From Clostridiales bacterium (GTDB lineage: Bacteria; Bacillota; Clostridia; Peptostreptococcales; Anaerovoracaceae): a DNA stretch of 51,229 nt. The stretch spans positions 1 through 51,229 of the forward strand of contig JALFNS010000021.1 of assembly GCA_022773945.1 (NCBI GenBank), written 5' to 3'. Made by a program: the position numbers and the translations under genes. Below, piece by piece: positions 17,122-24,304 of this stretch. The first letter of the stretch is position 1, and the number at the start of each line of letters is the position of its first letter. The notes below the pieces were generated by a model. The model was not told the DNA's origin and ran no database searches. It worked only from the letters and a program-made list of their open reading frames with translations.

Positions 17122-18362
17122 TCCTCTGAGTTTGAAGATTCCGCTTCATCCGTGCCGGTCTCGGAATCCGTGCTGTCCGTCGGATCTGTGGATTCCGCAG
17201 GTTCCGTGGACTCTGTCGGATCCGTTACTTCTTCTGTAGGCGGTTCTGTTTCTGTCGGAGGCTCTGTCTCTCCCGGCGGCACGTAGCTTCTGAGCGGCAT
17301 GTTCAGGAATCCCGGAATGCGCGCTTCGAAGTAAGGCGTTACCCATTTCAGATAGCCGGCCTTAAATGGGTGGAGTCTGTCGTGCATGTAGAGCCTGTAG
17401 GTTTTGCCTTTGATGGAGTATTTGTTGAGACCGTGATACAGGTCTATAACGCCGATATTCCACTTCTTCTGAACCTGTTTGAGCAGAGATAACATCTGCT
17501 TGTAACGGGGGTTGTCTATATGCATGGCCGTGTAGAATACAACCGGGCATCCCCATTTCTTGTCTGAATAGCATATGATGTATTCCATGGCTCCGGCCAC
17601 GGTTGTCGTGTCGAACTTCTCCATAGGAGTTCCCGCCGGAGTAACCTTGCCCAGCTTGATTCCTTTAGTAGCGTCGTTGGCGGAAAGCTGACAGAGGAAG
17701 AGATCCGGACGTTTCGTTCTGTTTATCAGCGAGACGGATCTTGTCACGAAATCCTTGCCGCTGCCGTTTCTGGCTGTGGTGGTTCCGCTGCGGCCGTCCT
17801 TGACAACGGTGCAGCCTGTGCGCTTAGCCAGATAATCTACGAAGGATACATTCTTGGATCTGTATCCGGCAGTGAGGGAGCTTCCTACGAAGACCAGCTT
17901 CTTGCCCTTGAGCTTGCCGTTGTAACCGGCATTTCCCAGAGCGTATTTGCCTGAGTTGCCTTTTTTGTTCGGTCTGCTGATTTTGACTTTTTTGATCTTG
18001 CTGAATTTGCTCTTCGCCGCCTTGCCATTAACCTTGCCGACACATTTCACCTTGAAGTAGAGTTTGCCGGATTTGACTGAGTCAGTGTGATAGGAATTGG
18101 TCCCGGCGGAAGCACGCATTACGAGCTTGTAGCCTTTGTGCTTCTTGGTGGACTGGTAGACCAGATATTTCTCCGCACCATTGACGCTCTTCCAGTGAAG
18201 GGTGACGTCGTATCTGCCTGAGGTTTTGACTGAAATTTTCGGTCTGGCAAGCTTGGCTGCGCCGGACTTCTTAGATTTGGCAGAGACGTCCGCGGTGCCG
18301 AATGCGGTCACCAGGAGCACAACTGCCAGAATAGCTGAAACTGTTCTGATTGCTCTTCTCAT
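17106..18362 (-). CDS. secreted Fn3-SGNH/GDSL hydrolase with acidic Thr/Ser/Pro tail
   Basis: 418 residues. Signal peptide 1-28 (ADVSA); one Fn3-like domain about 38-130 (YLVYQSTKKHKGY); SGNH hydrolase about 153-350 with block I VGSSLTAG (Ser162), block III LSANDA and block V HDRLHP. The last 60 residues are a repetitive Pro/Glu/Thr/Ser-rich tail without LPxTG. Secreted SGNH proteins are often carbohydrate esterases. Lying tail-to-tail with an MBOAT/SGNH acylation pair, it may remove the acyl groups that pair adds (inference). Confidence 0.85.
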   Translation of the reverse strand: MRRAIRTVSAILAVVLLVTAFGTADVSAKSKKSGAAKLARPKISVKTSGRYDVTLHWKSVNGAEKYLVYQSTKKHKGYKLVMRASAGTNSYHTDSVKSGKLYFKVKCVGKVNGKAAKSKFSKIKKVKISRPNKKGNSGKYALGNAGYNGKLKGKKLVFVGSSLTAGYRSKNVSFVDYLAKRTGCTVVKDGRSGTTTARNGSGKDFVTRSVSLINRTKRPDLFLCQLSANDATKGIKLGKVTPAGTPMEKFDTTTVAGAMEYIICYSDKKWGCPVVFYTAMHIDNPRYKQMLSLLKQVQKKWNIGVIDLYHGLNKYSIKGKTYRLYMHDRLHPFKAGYLKWVTPYFEARIPGFLNMPLRSYVPPGETEPPTETEPPTEEVTDPTESTEPAESTDPTDSTDSETGTDEAESSNSEDQNPL

Positions 18363-18431
18363 TCTTTTTCTCCCTCTTGTAGACCCCTATTTTAACACAA
18401 GTTAAGGCAGTGAGCAAATTTAAGTGCAGCG

Positions 18432-19679
18432 TCAAACGGACTGCGGCAGTGTAGAACCGCCGTAAGGCATTATGATGATGCTCGCGTCCTCGCCCTGCTC
18501 GGCCAGTGCATCCTCGAGCGCGGTCTGTGCGTCCGGGTAAGGTTCCATAAATATTGACTTCACGAAGCCCGGGTCCATTTCGGATACGAGCTTTATTTTA
18601 GCTTTCTCCAGAACCATGGCGATGGCTGCGGCCTTGTGTCCGCCCAGCCTGAAGTCCTCCCGGATGCGTTTTATCAGGTCCGCAGGCTTATTAGCGGAAG
18701 TTATCCACTCCTCGAAGGTTTTCTGTCCCAGTCCTTCGCTGCAGGAGCCGACCAGTATAATGGTGCCGCCTTCTTTCACCGCGTGTTTGGAATTGTCCAG
18801 CGCCTTCTGGGTCTGGTAGAGATTCAGGTCCTTCGGAGCGCCGCCCTGGGAAACGATGACGATATCGGCCTTTGCGGGAATATCCACCTTGTAGAGGCTG
18901 TCGAGAAATTCGCAGCCGCGGCGATGAGCTTCGCGCACGTGACCGGCCACGGCATGGGCTATTTTTTTGTGTTCGTCAAGCACCACATTGACGATGAAGT
19001 CGATGTGGCAGATGTTCGCAGCTTCCTCCAGGTCCTCGCGCAGAGGGTTGCCGTCCAGCTTGCCGGCGCAGGCGTTCTCGTCCACCATCATGGAGTGGTT
19101 GACCTGGATGGCTTCCGGAGTTGAGGCGCCAGGCATGAGGGCTTTGATTCCGCCTGAATATCCGGCGAAATAATGGTACTCGATGTTGCCCAGACAGATT
19201 CTCCTGTCCGCTTTGGCAACGACCCGGGTTATGTCGATAGGCGTGCCCCGGGATGTTTCTCCCATGTGAATGCAGTCTGCGGGGTTGCTGTCAACGCAGC
19301 GAATTTCCCTGTAGGCGCGCTCGCCGGCCAGCTTGCGTTTCTCTTCCTCTGTGTGAGGTCTGTGGCTGCCCAGGGCGAAAACCAGTGTGATGTCGTCCGC
19401 GCTGACGCCGGCTTCGTAGAGCTCGTCAAGCACGTGGGGCAGAACCTCCCATGTAGGCATGGGCCGCGTAATGTCGCTGGTGATAATGACAATCTTCTCT
19501 CCCGGCTTCACGATCTCGCGCAAAGGCTCCGTGCCTGCCGGCTCCGCCAGGGCCTTCCTGACGGCCGCGGCGGCATCCTCGCAGCCGGTCACCGGGTTGG
19601 GTTCAAGAATTTTTAATATGTTTTTTTCGGGCACTTCCAGGGTCTGGTACCCCGTGCCGTATCCTAGTCTGATATTCAT
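18432..19679 (-). CDS. larA: LarA-family nickel-dependent racemase (lactate racemase type)
   Basis: 415 residues. The catalytic and cofactor positions known from Lactobacillus LarA all have counterparts: D69/R72 (SDITRP), H106 (GSHRPHT), H169 (EYHYFAGYSGG), K179 (the pincer-cofactor lysine) and H195 (VNHSMM). LarA homologues interconvert D- and L-2-hydroxyacids with a nickel-pincer nucleotide; the exact substrate varies. No larB, larC or larE lies in the window. The start is set at 19679 (MNIRLGYGTG), where the family normally begins; the 48 codons upstream are non-coding in character. There is no ribosome site, and the -10 lies 6 bases before ATG, so the mRNA is probably leaderless. Confidence 0.85.
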   Translation of the reverse strand: MNIRLGYGTGYQTLEVPEKNILKILEPNPVTGCEDAAAAVRKALAEPAGTEPLREIVKPGEKIVIITSDITRPMPTWEVLPHVLDELYEAGVSADDITLVFALGSHRPHTEEEKRKLAGERAYREIRCVDSNPADCIHMGETSRGTPIDITRVVAKADRRICLGNIEYHYFAGYSGGIKALMPGASTPEAIQVNHSMMVDENACAGKLDGNPLREDLEEAANICHIDFIVNVVLDEHKKIAHAVAGHVREAHRRGCEFLDSLYKVDIPAKADIVIVSQGGAPKDLNLYQTQKALDNSKHAVKEGGTIILVGSCSEGLGQKTFEEWITSANKPADLIKRIREDFRLGGHKAAAIAMVLEKAKIKLVSEMDPGFVKSIFMEPYPDAQTALEDALAEQGEDASIIIMPYGGSTLPQSV

Positions 19680-19685
19680 AGGTGG

Positions 19686-19694
19686 ATTATAACA
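19686..19694 (-). promoter_or_regulatory. extended -10 promoter of larA, predicting a leaderless mRNA
   Basis: On the minus strand TGTTATAAT (an exact extended -10) is followed by CCACCT and then the start ATG. With the usual 6-7 base distance, transcription starts at or next to the A of the ATG. The -35 region (CTTTTC) is weak, normal for extended -10 promoters. Confidence 0.65.
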
Positions 19695-19770
19695 TAATAG
19701 AGATATTGGAAAAAGTGTAGAAGTGTTAAGATTATTATGATAATATTGAATCAAGATTGGAGGGAGGAAA

Positions 19771-20073
19771 ATGACAGATAAAATATATACGGTTGAAGAA
19801 ATACGTGACTGTATTACTCCCATAGCTAAAGAATATGGCGTGGAAAAAGTATATCTGTTTGGTTCCTATGCTCGGGGAGAAGCTACAGAGCAATCCGATT
19901 TGGACTTTAGAATTGACAAAGGGGAGATTCGAGGATATTTTGCTTTAGGAGGGCTGTATAACAAGCTGACTGACGCCTTGGACAAACCGGTAGATCTCGT
20001 TACAACTGAGAGCCTTGATGATGAATTTATCAAGAATATTGCCCCGGAGGAGGTATTGCTCTATGTCAATTAG
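19771..20073 (+). CDS. MNT-domain nucleotidyltransferase antitoxin (MntA type)
   Basis: 100 residues. The minimal nucleotidyltransferase motif is complete: LFGSYARGEATEQSDLDF, a GS-x10-DxD pattern with D43 and D45 as metal ligands. Known: MntA antitoxins neutralise HEPN toxins by AMPylating a tyrosine in the toxin active site. GGAGGGAGG precedes the ATG. The next gene, overlapping by 11 bases, is the HEPN partner. AT-rich relative to neighbours. Confidence 0.85.
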   Translation: MTDKIYTVEEIRDCITPIAKEYGVEKVYLFGSYARGEATEQSDLDFRIDKGEIRGYFALGGLYNKLTDALDKPVDLVTTESLDDEFIKNIAPEEVLLYVN

Positions 20074-20407
20074 CAGTCGCGATCAAAATGTAATCAAACA
20101 CATTATAGAGTATTGTGAACAAATTGAAGAAACGAATAAGGAGTTTGAAAATAAGTATGAAGTGTTTGTGAAAAGCAACACATATAGAAATGCGATATCC
20201 TTGTGTATTTTGCAAATAGGAGAGTTGGTGACCGTTCTTTCGGATGATTTTAAGAATAGTTATACACAAGTTCCATGGCGGGATATCAAAGCGATGCGCA
20301 ATATTGTTGCACATAGATATGGCACTGTAAACAAGGATATGTTGTGGAATACGGTTCATGAAGATATTATAGAACTGAAAAATTTCTGTAAAAATGTATT
20401 AGAATGA
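20063..20407 (+). CDS. HEPN-domain toxin (HepT, DUF86 type)
   Basis: 114 residues, mainly helical. The HEPN ribonuclease motif Rx4HxY is R79-NIVA-H84-R-Y86; Y86 is the expected AMPylation site for the neighbouring MNT protein. HEPN toxins are RNases that act on tRNA or mRNA. The start at 20063 follows GGAGG inside the antitoxin gene, giving translational coupling; an upstream in-frame start at 20015 would overlap much further and has no ribosome site. Confidence 0.85.
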   Translation: MSISSRDQNVIKHIIEYCEQIEETNKEFENKYEVFVKSNTYRNAISLCILQIGELVTVLSDDFKNSYTQVPWRDIKAMRNIVAHRYGTVNKDMLWNTVHEDIIELKNFCKNVLE

Positions 20408-20437
20408 GATTTGATGTTGTAATGTGAGACACTACTG

Positions 20438-20461
20438 CAGCGCGTAAGCGCTGTTTTTTTT
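20438..20461 (+). terminator. strong terminator after the MNT-HEPN pair
   Basis: CAGCGC-GTAA-GCGCTG hairpin followed by eight T residues, 30 bases after the HEPN stop. Confidence 0.9.
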
Positions 20462-20512
20462 CTTGCAAATTCTCTAAGCCCTCTGAAAAGACACAATGCA
20501 AGAAATGCTTGC

Positions 20513-20542
20513 TTGCCCGGCTGCGCGCCATGTCGGTATAAT
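20513..20542 (+). promoter_or_regulatory. promoter-like pair in front of the palindrome cluster
   Basis: -35 TTGCCC (20513-20518), 18-base spacer, -10 TATAAT (20537-20542). A transcript from here would contain palindromes A to C (20559-20792). No protein start with a ribosome site lies between this and 20989, so the RNA would be a long leader or a non-coding RNA. Confidence 0.45.
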
Positions 20543-20558
20543 CTGCCCGAAAGCGGTT

Positions 20559-20602
20559 CATGTATTCCTTTAGCCCTGTTTTTGCCCCTCTAGGAATACA
20601 TG
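20559..20602. repeat. extragenic palindrome, copy A
   Basis: Perfect 11-bp arms CATGTATTCCT / AGGAATACATG enclose a core that on the minus strand reads GGGGCAAAAACAGGGCT. By hand alignment it matches copy F (45182-45222) at about 33 of 42 positions, in inverted orientation. The arm bases that differ from F change in pairs, keeping the stem. Confidence 0.8.
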
Positions 20603-20687
20603 CGTGCTTAATATCAGGGGGTATGTGTACTCAAATCTTCACCATTAGCCTGTTAGGCATATAAGAGGGAGCTTCTGGGAGGATTCA

Positions 20688-20727
20688 TATACACCAAAAG
20701 GCTGTGTTTTGAGACTCTGGGTCTACA
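20688..20727. repeat. extragenic palindrome, copy B (degenerate)
   Basis: Arms TATACACC / GGTCTACA (6 of 8 paired) around a core whose minus strand reads CTCAAAACACAGCCTTTT. Same orientation as copy A, about 85 bases after it. More diverged than the others but with the same spacing between arms. Confidence 0.55.
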
Positions 20728-20750
20728 ATTGCAGCTATGTTTCGAGATGC

Positions 20751-20792
20751 ATGTATACCTAGGGCCTTGTTTTCGAGGCGAAAGGAATACAT
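20751..20792. repeat. extragenic palindrome, copy C
   Basis: Arms ATGTATACCT / AGGAATACAT (9 of 10 paired). The minus-strand core reads CGAAAACAAGGCCCTAGG and aligns with the core and right arm of copy F at about 19 of 25 positions. It ends 8 bases before the -35 of the next promoter. Confidence 0.65.
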
Positions 20793-20799
20793 CGGCACT

Positions 20800-20826
20800 T
20801 TGAAATACCCCCCTGGGGTATATAAT
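20800..20826 (+). promoter_or_regulatory. promoter overlapped by a CsoR/CstR-like operator, upstream of the XRE regulator
   Basis: -35 TTGAAA (20800-20805) and -10 TATAAT (20821-20826) have a 15-base spacer filled by the palindrome ATACCCCCCTGGGGTAT (20805-20821). Known: operators of the CsoR/RcnR/CstR repressor family have the form of A/T ends flanking C-runs and G-runs. No such repressor is encoded in the window. A 12-base palindrome GGTAATATTACC follows at 20830-20841. The downstream gene starts at 20989. Confidence 0.55.
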
Positions 20827-20988
20827 AGCGGTAATATTACCCTGAGATATGATAACATGATATACTATCACCAATTCCTGCGCACCTGCGCACCGGAGAC
20901 TACTGCTGCAACCGGGGCGGACGATAACAGCCGCATTGACAGTTATATTATTCAGCAGATACAGAATTAAGAACTAAAGGGGGTTAAA

Positions 20989-21501
20989 ATGAATTTCAGC
21001 GAACATATTAAAGCGATAAGGACAGAACGTGGATTGACTCAGGAGGAGTTCGCCGGGAGGCTGGCCGTTACGAGACAGGCGGTATCAAACTGGGAGAATG
21101 GCAAGAACCTTCCCGATATAGAGATGCTTATACTGATAGCCGGAGAATATGATGTTTCTCTTGACTATCTGATTCTGGGCGAGAACAGGGAAGTGGAAGA
21201 CATAACTAAAAAGCTTATTGACGATGGGAGTGAGGGGCGACGAGCGAAGCGAAACACCATATCCCTGGGGATAGGAGCGGCACTGCTTCTCTTCGGTATG
21301 GTTTTTCTCATCATAAAAGGGCTGTCCGTAGAGTATGTGGACGATAACGGTATTCTTCATGAAAATTTCTTCCTGCTGCCTCTGGCATTTATGAGCCTCT
21401 TCGGAAGCTTTTGCGTATTCCTGACAACAGGAATCAGATCGGCAGTAAGCAAAATAAAGAGGCATAAGGCAGGGGGTCTTGGAACAGGGGGAGGATTGTG
21501 A
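20989..21501 (+). CDS. XRE-family membrane-associated transcriptional regulator
   Basis: 170 residues. Residues 1-60 are a Cro/CI-type helix-turn-helix (TQEEFAGRLAVTRQAVSNWE, then NGKNLPD); residues about 85-160 contain two hydrophobic helices separated by an acidic loop. This HTH-plus-two-helices layout is common in Clostridia and suggests membrane anchoring or sensing. The ribosome site AAAGGGGG lies close before the ATG. Target unknown; autoregulation through GGTAATATTACC upstream is a possibility. Confidence 0.8.
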   Translation: MNFSEHIKAIRTERGLTQEEFAGRLAVTRQAVSNWENGKNLPDIEMLILIAGEYDVSLDYLILGENREVEDITKKLIDDGSEGRRAKRNTISLGIGAALLLFGMVFLIIKGLSVEYVDDNGILHENFFLLPLAFMSLFGSFCVFLTTGIRSAVSKIKRHKAGGLGTGGGL

Positions 21502-21514
21502 TAGAATCATAAGG

Positions 21515-23239
21515 ATGAAAAAGCCTTCGATAAAAAAACATACTACGAAATATTTAATCACAATATGCGCGGCTCTGGCTGCGTGTGTTGTGATATTTTT
21601 ATTGGGGCTCAGGGTGGACAGTGCATTTAACAGAGATTTCGCCGTGAAGAATCTGAAGGTGACGCAGGAGGGTGAGGGAATCCAGGCTGTATGGAAGGGG
21701 CCTGACCCGGAGAAGTTCCCCGGCAGGACCTACGAGATTGTGGTGAAGATGGGGCTGGACACATACAATATCGAGAACATCGAAGAGGATGAGGCGTACC
21801 TGACGAATGTGAAGCTGGGCGAGGAGACGGTGATTATGGTTTTCGCCAGGGACAGGGACGGCAACTATTCCCGCGCGGCAACCGGGAGCATAGACACGAA
21901 AAAGCTGGAGCAGGAGATAATCTTCGACAGGGAGAGCTACGCCGGCTTCGAGGGCAAAACCGTTGATATCGAGGTCAGCTGCCGGGGCGATGTGAGCAGC
22001 AGCTCGGCGAACAGCAAGGTGGCGGTTATCGGCAAGGATGCCACTAAGGAAAAGAACACGAAGGACGGCTCCGGACATCGGGTGTCCAATATCGACGGCA
22101 GCAGCTCCCACGGCAATCTTAAGGTGAAGCTGAAGAAGGAAGGAACGACGAAGATAAATGTACAGGCCTCGGGCAACGATATTTACAAGCCTGCAAAGGC
22201 CTCAGTGGAGATTACGGCTTACCCGGACAGCCTGGACACGCCGGTGGCCAAAGCCGAATACGTATCCGACTCCAGAGTAAAGATAAGCTGGGAGAAGGTG
22301 GAATACGCCAAGGGCTACGAGCTTCTCAAGTACAATCCGGCCAGGGAGAGCTACGTCAGGATGGCGGATTTCGATGGGAATGTGACGGAGACGGAAATAA
22401 CGCGGGACGCGGGGAAATATGCACTTTGTGCGGTAACGTCCATAGGCGATGTGACCGTGGAGAGCGACAGGTCCGAGCCGGTGACCGTGGCATCGACGGC
22501 GGAGAAGGCGAAGACCTACGGCAGCTCCACCAACATTGTGAACCTGAACAGCTCCAATCTTGATACGGTGGCGACAATCAGAGGACCGGGGAACAATCAC
22601 GTCCCTCAGTCAATGAGCCTGGTTGACGGCAATTATGTTATAACCTTCGTCAACAGCGGCGGCACATCGGCAAGTCTGGTGGCATACGACAGAGACGGGA
22701 AGAAGGTGAGCACCATGAATGTGGGGAACATCGGACATGCCAACGGCACCACCTACAATCCGAACACGGGAAACTACTACTCCGTGAGGACGCATAAGAG
22801 CTACAGATCGCCCCTTTGCACGGTGATAGACGGGGACACGGGCAAAGTCACGAAGAAGTTCAACCTGCCGCGGCAGGCTTCCGGAATCGCCTACGACGAG
22901 AGCAACAACAAGTACTACGTTTCCAAGGGCAATCAGGTCTACGTCATGGACGAGAACTTCAATATGGAGCGGACCATAGCCAAGAAGAGGTATAACCACG
23001 CGCAGGACATCGGTGCCTACAACGGAGTGGCTCTGGTGTGCACCTGGGTTAGCGGAAACACGAGCTATATAGATATGTACAGAACATCCGACGGAGCCTA
23101 TCTGGGCGGATACAACGTGTCCATCGGGGAGATTGAAAGCTGCGTTGTGGACGACGGCTATCTGGTGATCGATATGAACACGCGAGGCTCCAGAGCGGAG
23201 AAGATATACAGAACTAAAGAACGTATTGCAATACCTTGA
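21515..23239 (+). CDS. membrane-anchored surface protein with Fn3-like and beta-propeller regions
   Basis: 574 residues. One N-terminal membrane helix (about 12-30), several Ig/Fn3-like segments (about 40-330), then a C-terminal region (about 345-574) with repeated strand patterns such as SMSLVDGNYVITFVNSG and ASGIAYDESNNKYYVSKGN that look like a six-bladed propeller. I recognise no enzyme motif. The ATG at 21515 is chosen because the sequence before it is not protein-like; a TTG at 21479 inside the previous gene is the alternative and has a better purine tract. It follows the XRE gene by 13 bases and may be its target. Confidence 0.7.
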   Translation: MKKPSIKKHTTKYLITICAALAACVVIFLLGLRVDSAFNRDFAVKNLKVTQEGEGIQAVWKGPDPEKFPGRTYEIVVKMGLDTYNIENIEEDEAYLTNVKLGEETVIMVFARDRDGNYSRAATGSIDTKKLEQEIIFDRESYAGFEGKTVDIEVSCRGDVSSSSANSKVAVIGKDATKEKNTKDGSGHRVSNIDGSSSHGNLKVKLKKEGTTKINVQASGNDIYKPAKASVEITAYPDSLDTPVAKAEYVSDSRVKISWEKVEYAKGYELLKYNPARESYVRMADFDGNVTETEITRDAGKYALCAVTSIGDVTVESDRSEPVTVASTAEKAKTYGSSTNIVNLNSSNLDTVATIRGPGNNHVPQSMSLVDGNYVITFVNSGGTSASLVAYDRDGKKVSTMNVGNIGHANGTTYNPNTGNYYSVRTHKSYRSPLCTVIDGDTGKVTKKFNLPRQASGIAYDESNNKYYVSKGNQVYVMDENFNMERTIAKKRYNHAQDIGAYNGVALVCTWVSGNTSYIDMYRTSDGAYLGGYNVSIGEIESCVVDDGYLVIDMNTRGSRAEKIYRTKERIAIP

Positions 23240-23278
23240 TTCTCTGATGTATTATTGACTAAACGGAGGAGGTTTAGA

Positions 23279-24301
23279 ATGAAAAAAGTACTCATCACCG
23301 GCGGTGCCGGTTTCATCGGAGCGAACTTCATATATTACATGCAGGAGAAGCATCCGGATTACAGGCTCATATGCCTGGACAGCCTGACCTACGCGGGGAA
23401 CATGTCAACCCTGGAGGAGGCGCTGAAGAAGGATAACTTCGTGTTTTACAGGACGGACATCTGCGACAGGAAGGCGGTGTACGAGATTTTCGAGAAGGAG
23501 AAGCCGGACATAGTTGTCAACTTCGCCGCCGAGAGTCACGTGGACCGTTCCATAGAGAATCCGGAGGTGTTCCTGGACACCAACATCAAGGGAACAATGG
23601 TCATGATGGACGCGGCTCGCACCTACGGAGTGGAGCGCTATCATCAGGTTTCCACGGATGAGGTTTACGGAGATCTGCCTCTTGACAGGCCGGATATGTT
23701 CTTCACCGAGGAGACACCTATTACGACAAGCTCGCCATACAGCTCGTCAAAGGCTGCGGCGGATCTGCTCGTTCAGGCGTATCACAGGACCTACGGGCTG
23801 CCGGTTACCATATCGCGCTGCTCCAACAACTATGGGCCTTACCAGTTCCCGGAGAAGCTCATACCGCTCATGATAGCCAACGCCCTGGCGGACAAGCCGC
23901 TGCCGGTGTACGGCGAAGGACTCAACGTGCGCGACTGGCTTTACGTTGAGGATCACTGCAAAGCCATCGACATGATCATTCACGACGGTGTTGTGGGCGA
24001 GGTCTACAATATCGGCGGGCACAACGAGATGAGAAACATAGACATAGTGAAGCTCATATGCGAGGCTCTGGGCAAGTCGGAGGATCTCATAACCTACGTT
24101 ACCGACCGCAAAGGCCACGATATGCGCTACGCTATAGACCCGACCAAGATTCACAGGGAGCTGGGATGGCTTCCTGAAACAATGTTCGCCGACGGAATTC
24201 AGAAGACGATAAAGTGGTATCTGGATAACCGCCCGTGGTGGGAGCAGATTATCAGCGGCGAATATATGGACTACTACGAGAAGATGTACGGAAACAGATA
24301 G
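23279..24301 (+). CDS. dTDP-glucose 4,6-dehydratase-like SDR enzyme
   Basis: 340 residues, the normal RmlB/RfbB length. NAD-binding GGAGFIGANF at 8-17; catalytic T126-D127-E128 (STDEVYGDL); Y154 and K158 (SPYSSSKAAAD); the sugar-binding NNYGPYQFPEKLIPL segment. Converts an NDP-glucose to the 4-keto-6-deoxy sugar. No rmlA, rmlC or rmlD is nearby. Strong ribosome site GGAGGAGG. A -35/-10-like pair (TTGCAA 23226-23231, TATTAT 23250-23255) lies just upstream. Only three bases separate it from a fructoselysine kinase gene, an unusual neighbour. Confidence 0.85.
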   Translation: MKKVLITGGAGFIGANFIYYMQEKHPDYRLICLDSLTYAGNMSTLEEALKKDNFVFYRTDICDRKAVYEIFEKEKPDIVVNFAAESHVDRSIENPEVFLDTNIKGTMVMMDAARTYGVERYHQVSTDEVYGDLPLDRPDMFFTEETPITTSSPYSSSKAAADLLVQAYHRTYGLPVTISRCSNNYGPYQFPEKLIPLMIANALADKPLPVYGEGLNVRDWLYVEDHCKAIDMIIHDGVVGEVYNIGGHNEMRNIDIVKLICEALGKSEDLITYVTDRKGHDMRYAIDPTKIHRELGWLPETMFADGIQKTIKWYLDNRPWWEQIISGEYMDYYEKMYGNR

Positions 24302-24304
24302 ACT

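Noticed and set aside
19680-19823. 48-codon N-terminal extension of LarA
   Set aside because: Family members begin at the MNIRLGYG segment; the extension contains the extended -10 and overlaps the MNT gene on the other strand.
20367-20561. Minus-strand 64-codon frame covering the HEPN terminator
   Set aside because: It crosses a strong plus-strand terminator and the HEPN gene, with no ribosome site; most likely spurious.
20408-20988. Palindrome clusters as a CRISPR array
   Set aside because: Units are imperfect palindromes in irregular spacing with diverged sequence, no leader and no cas genes in the window.
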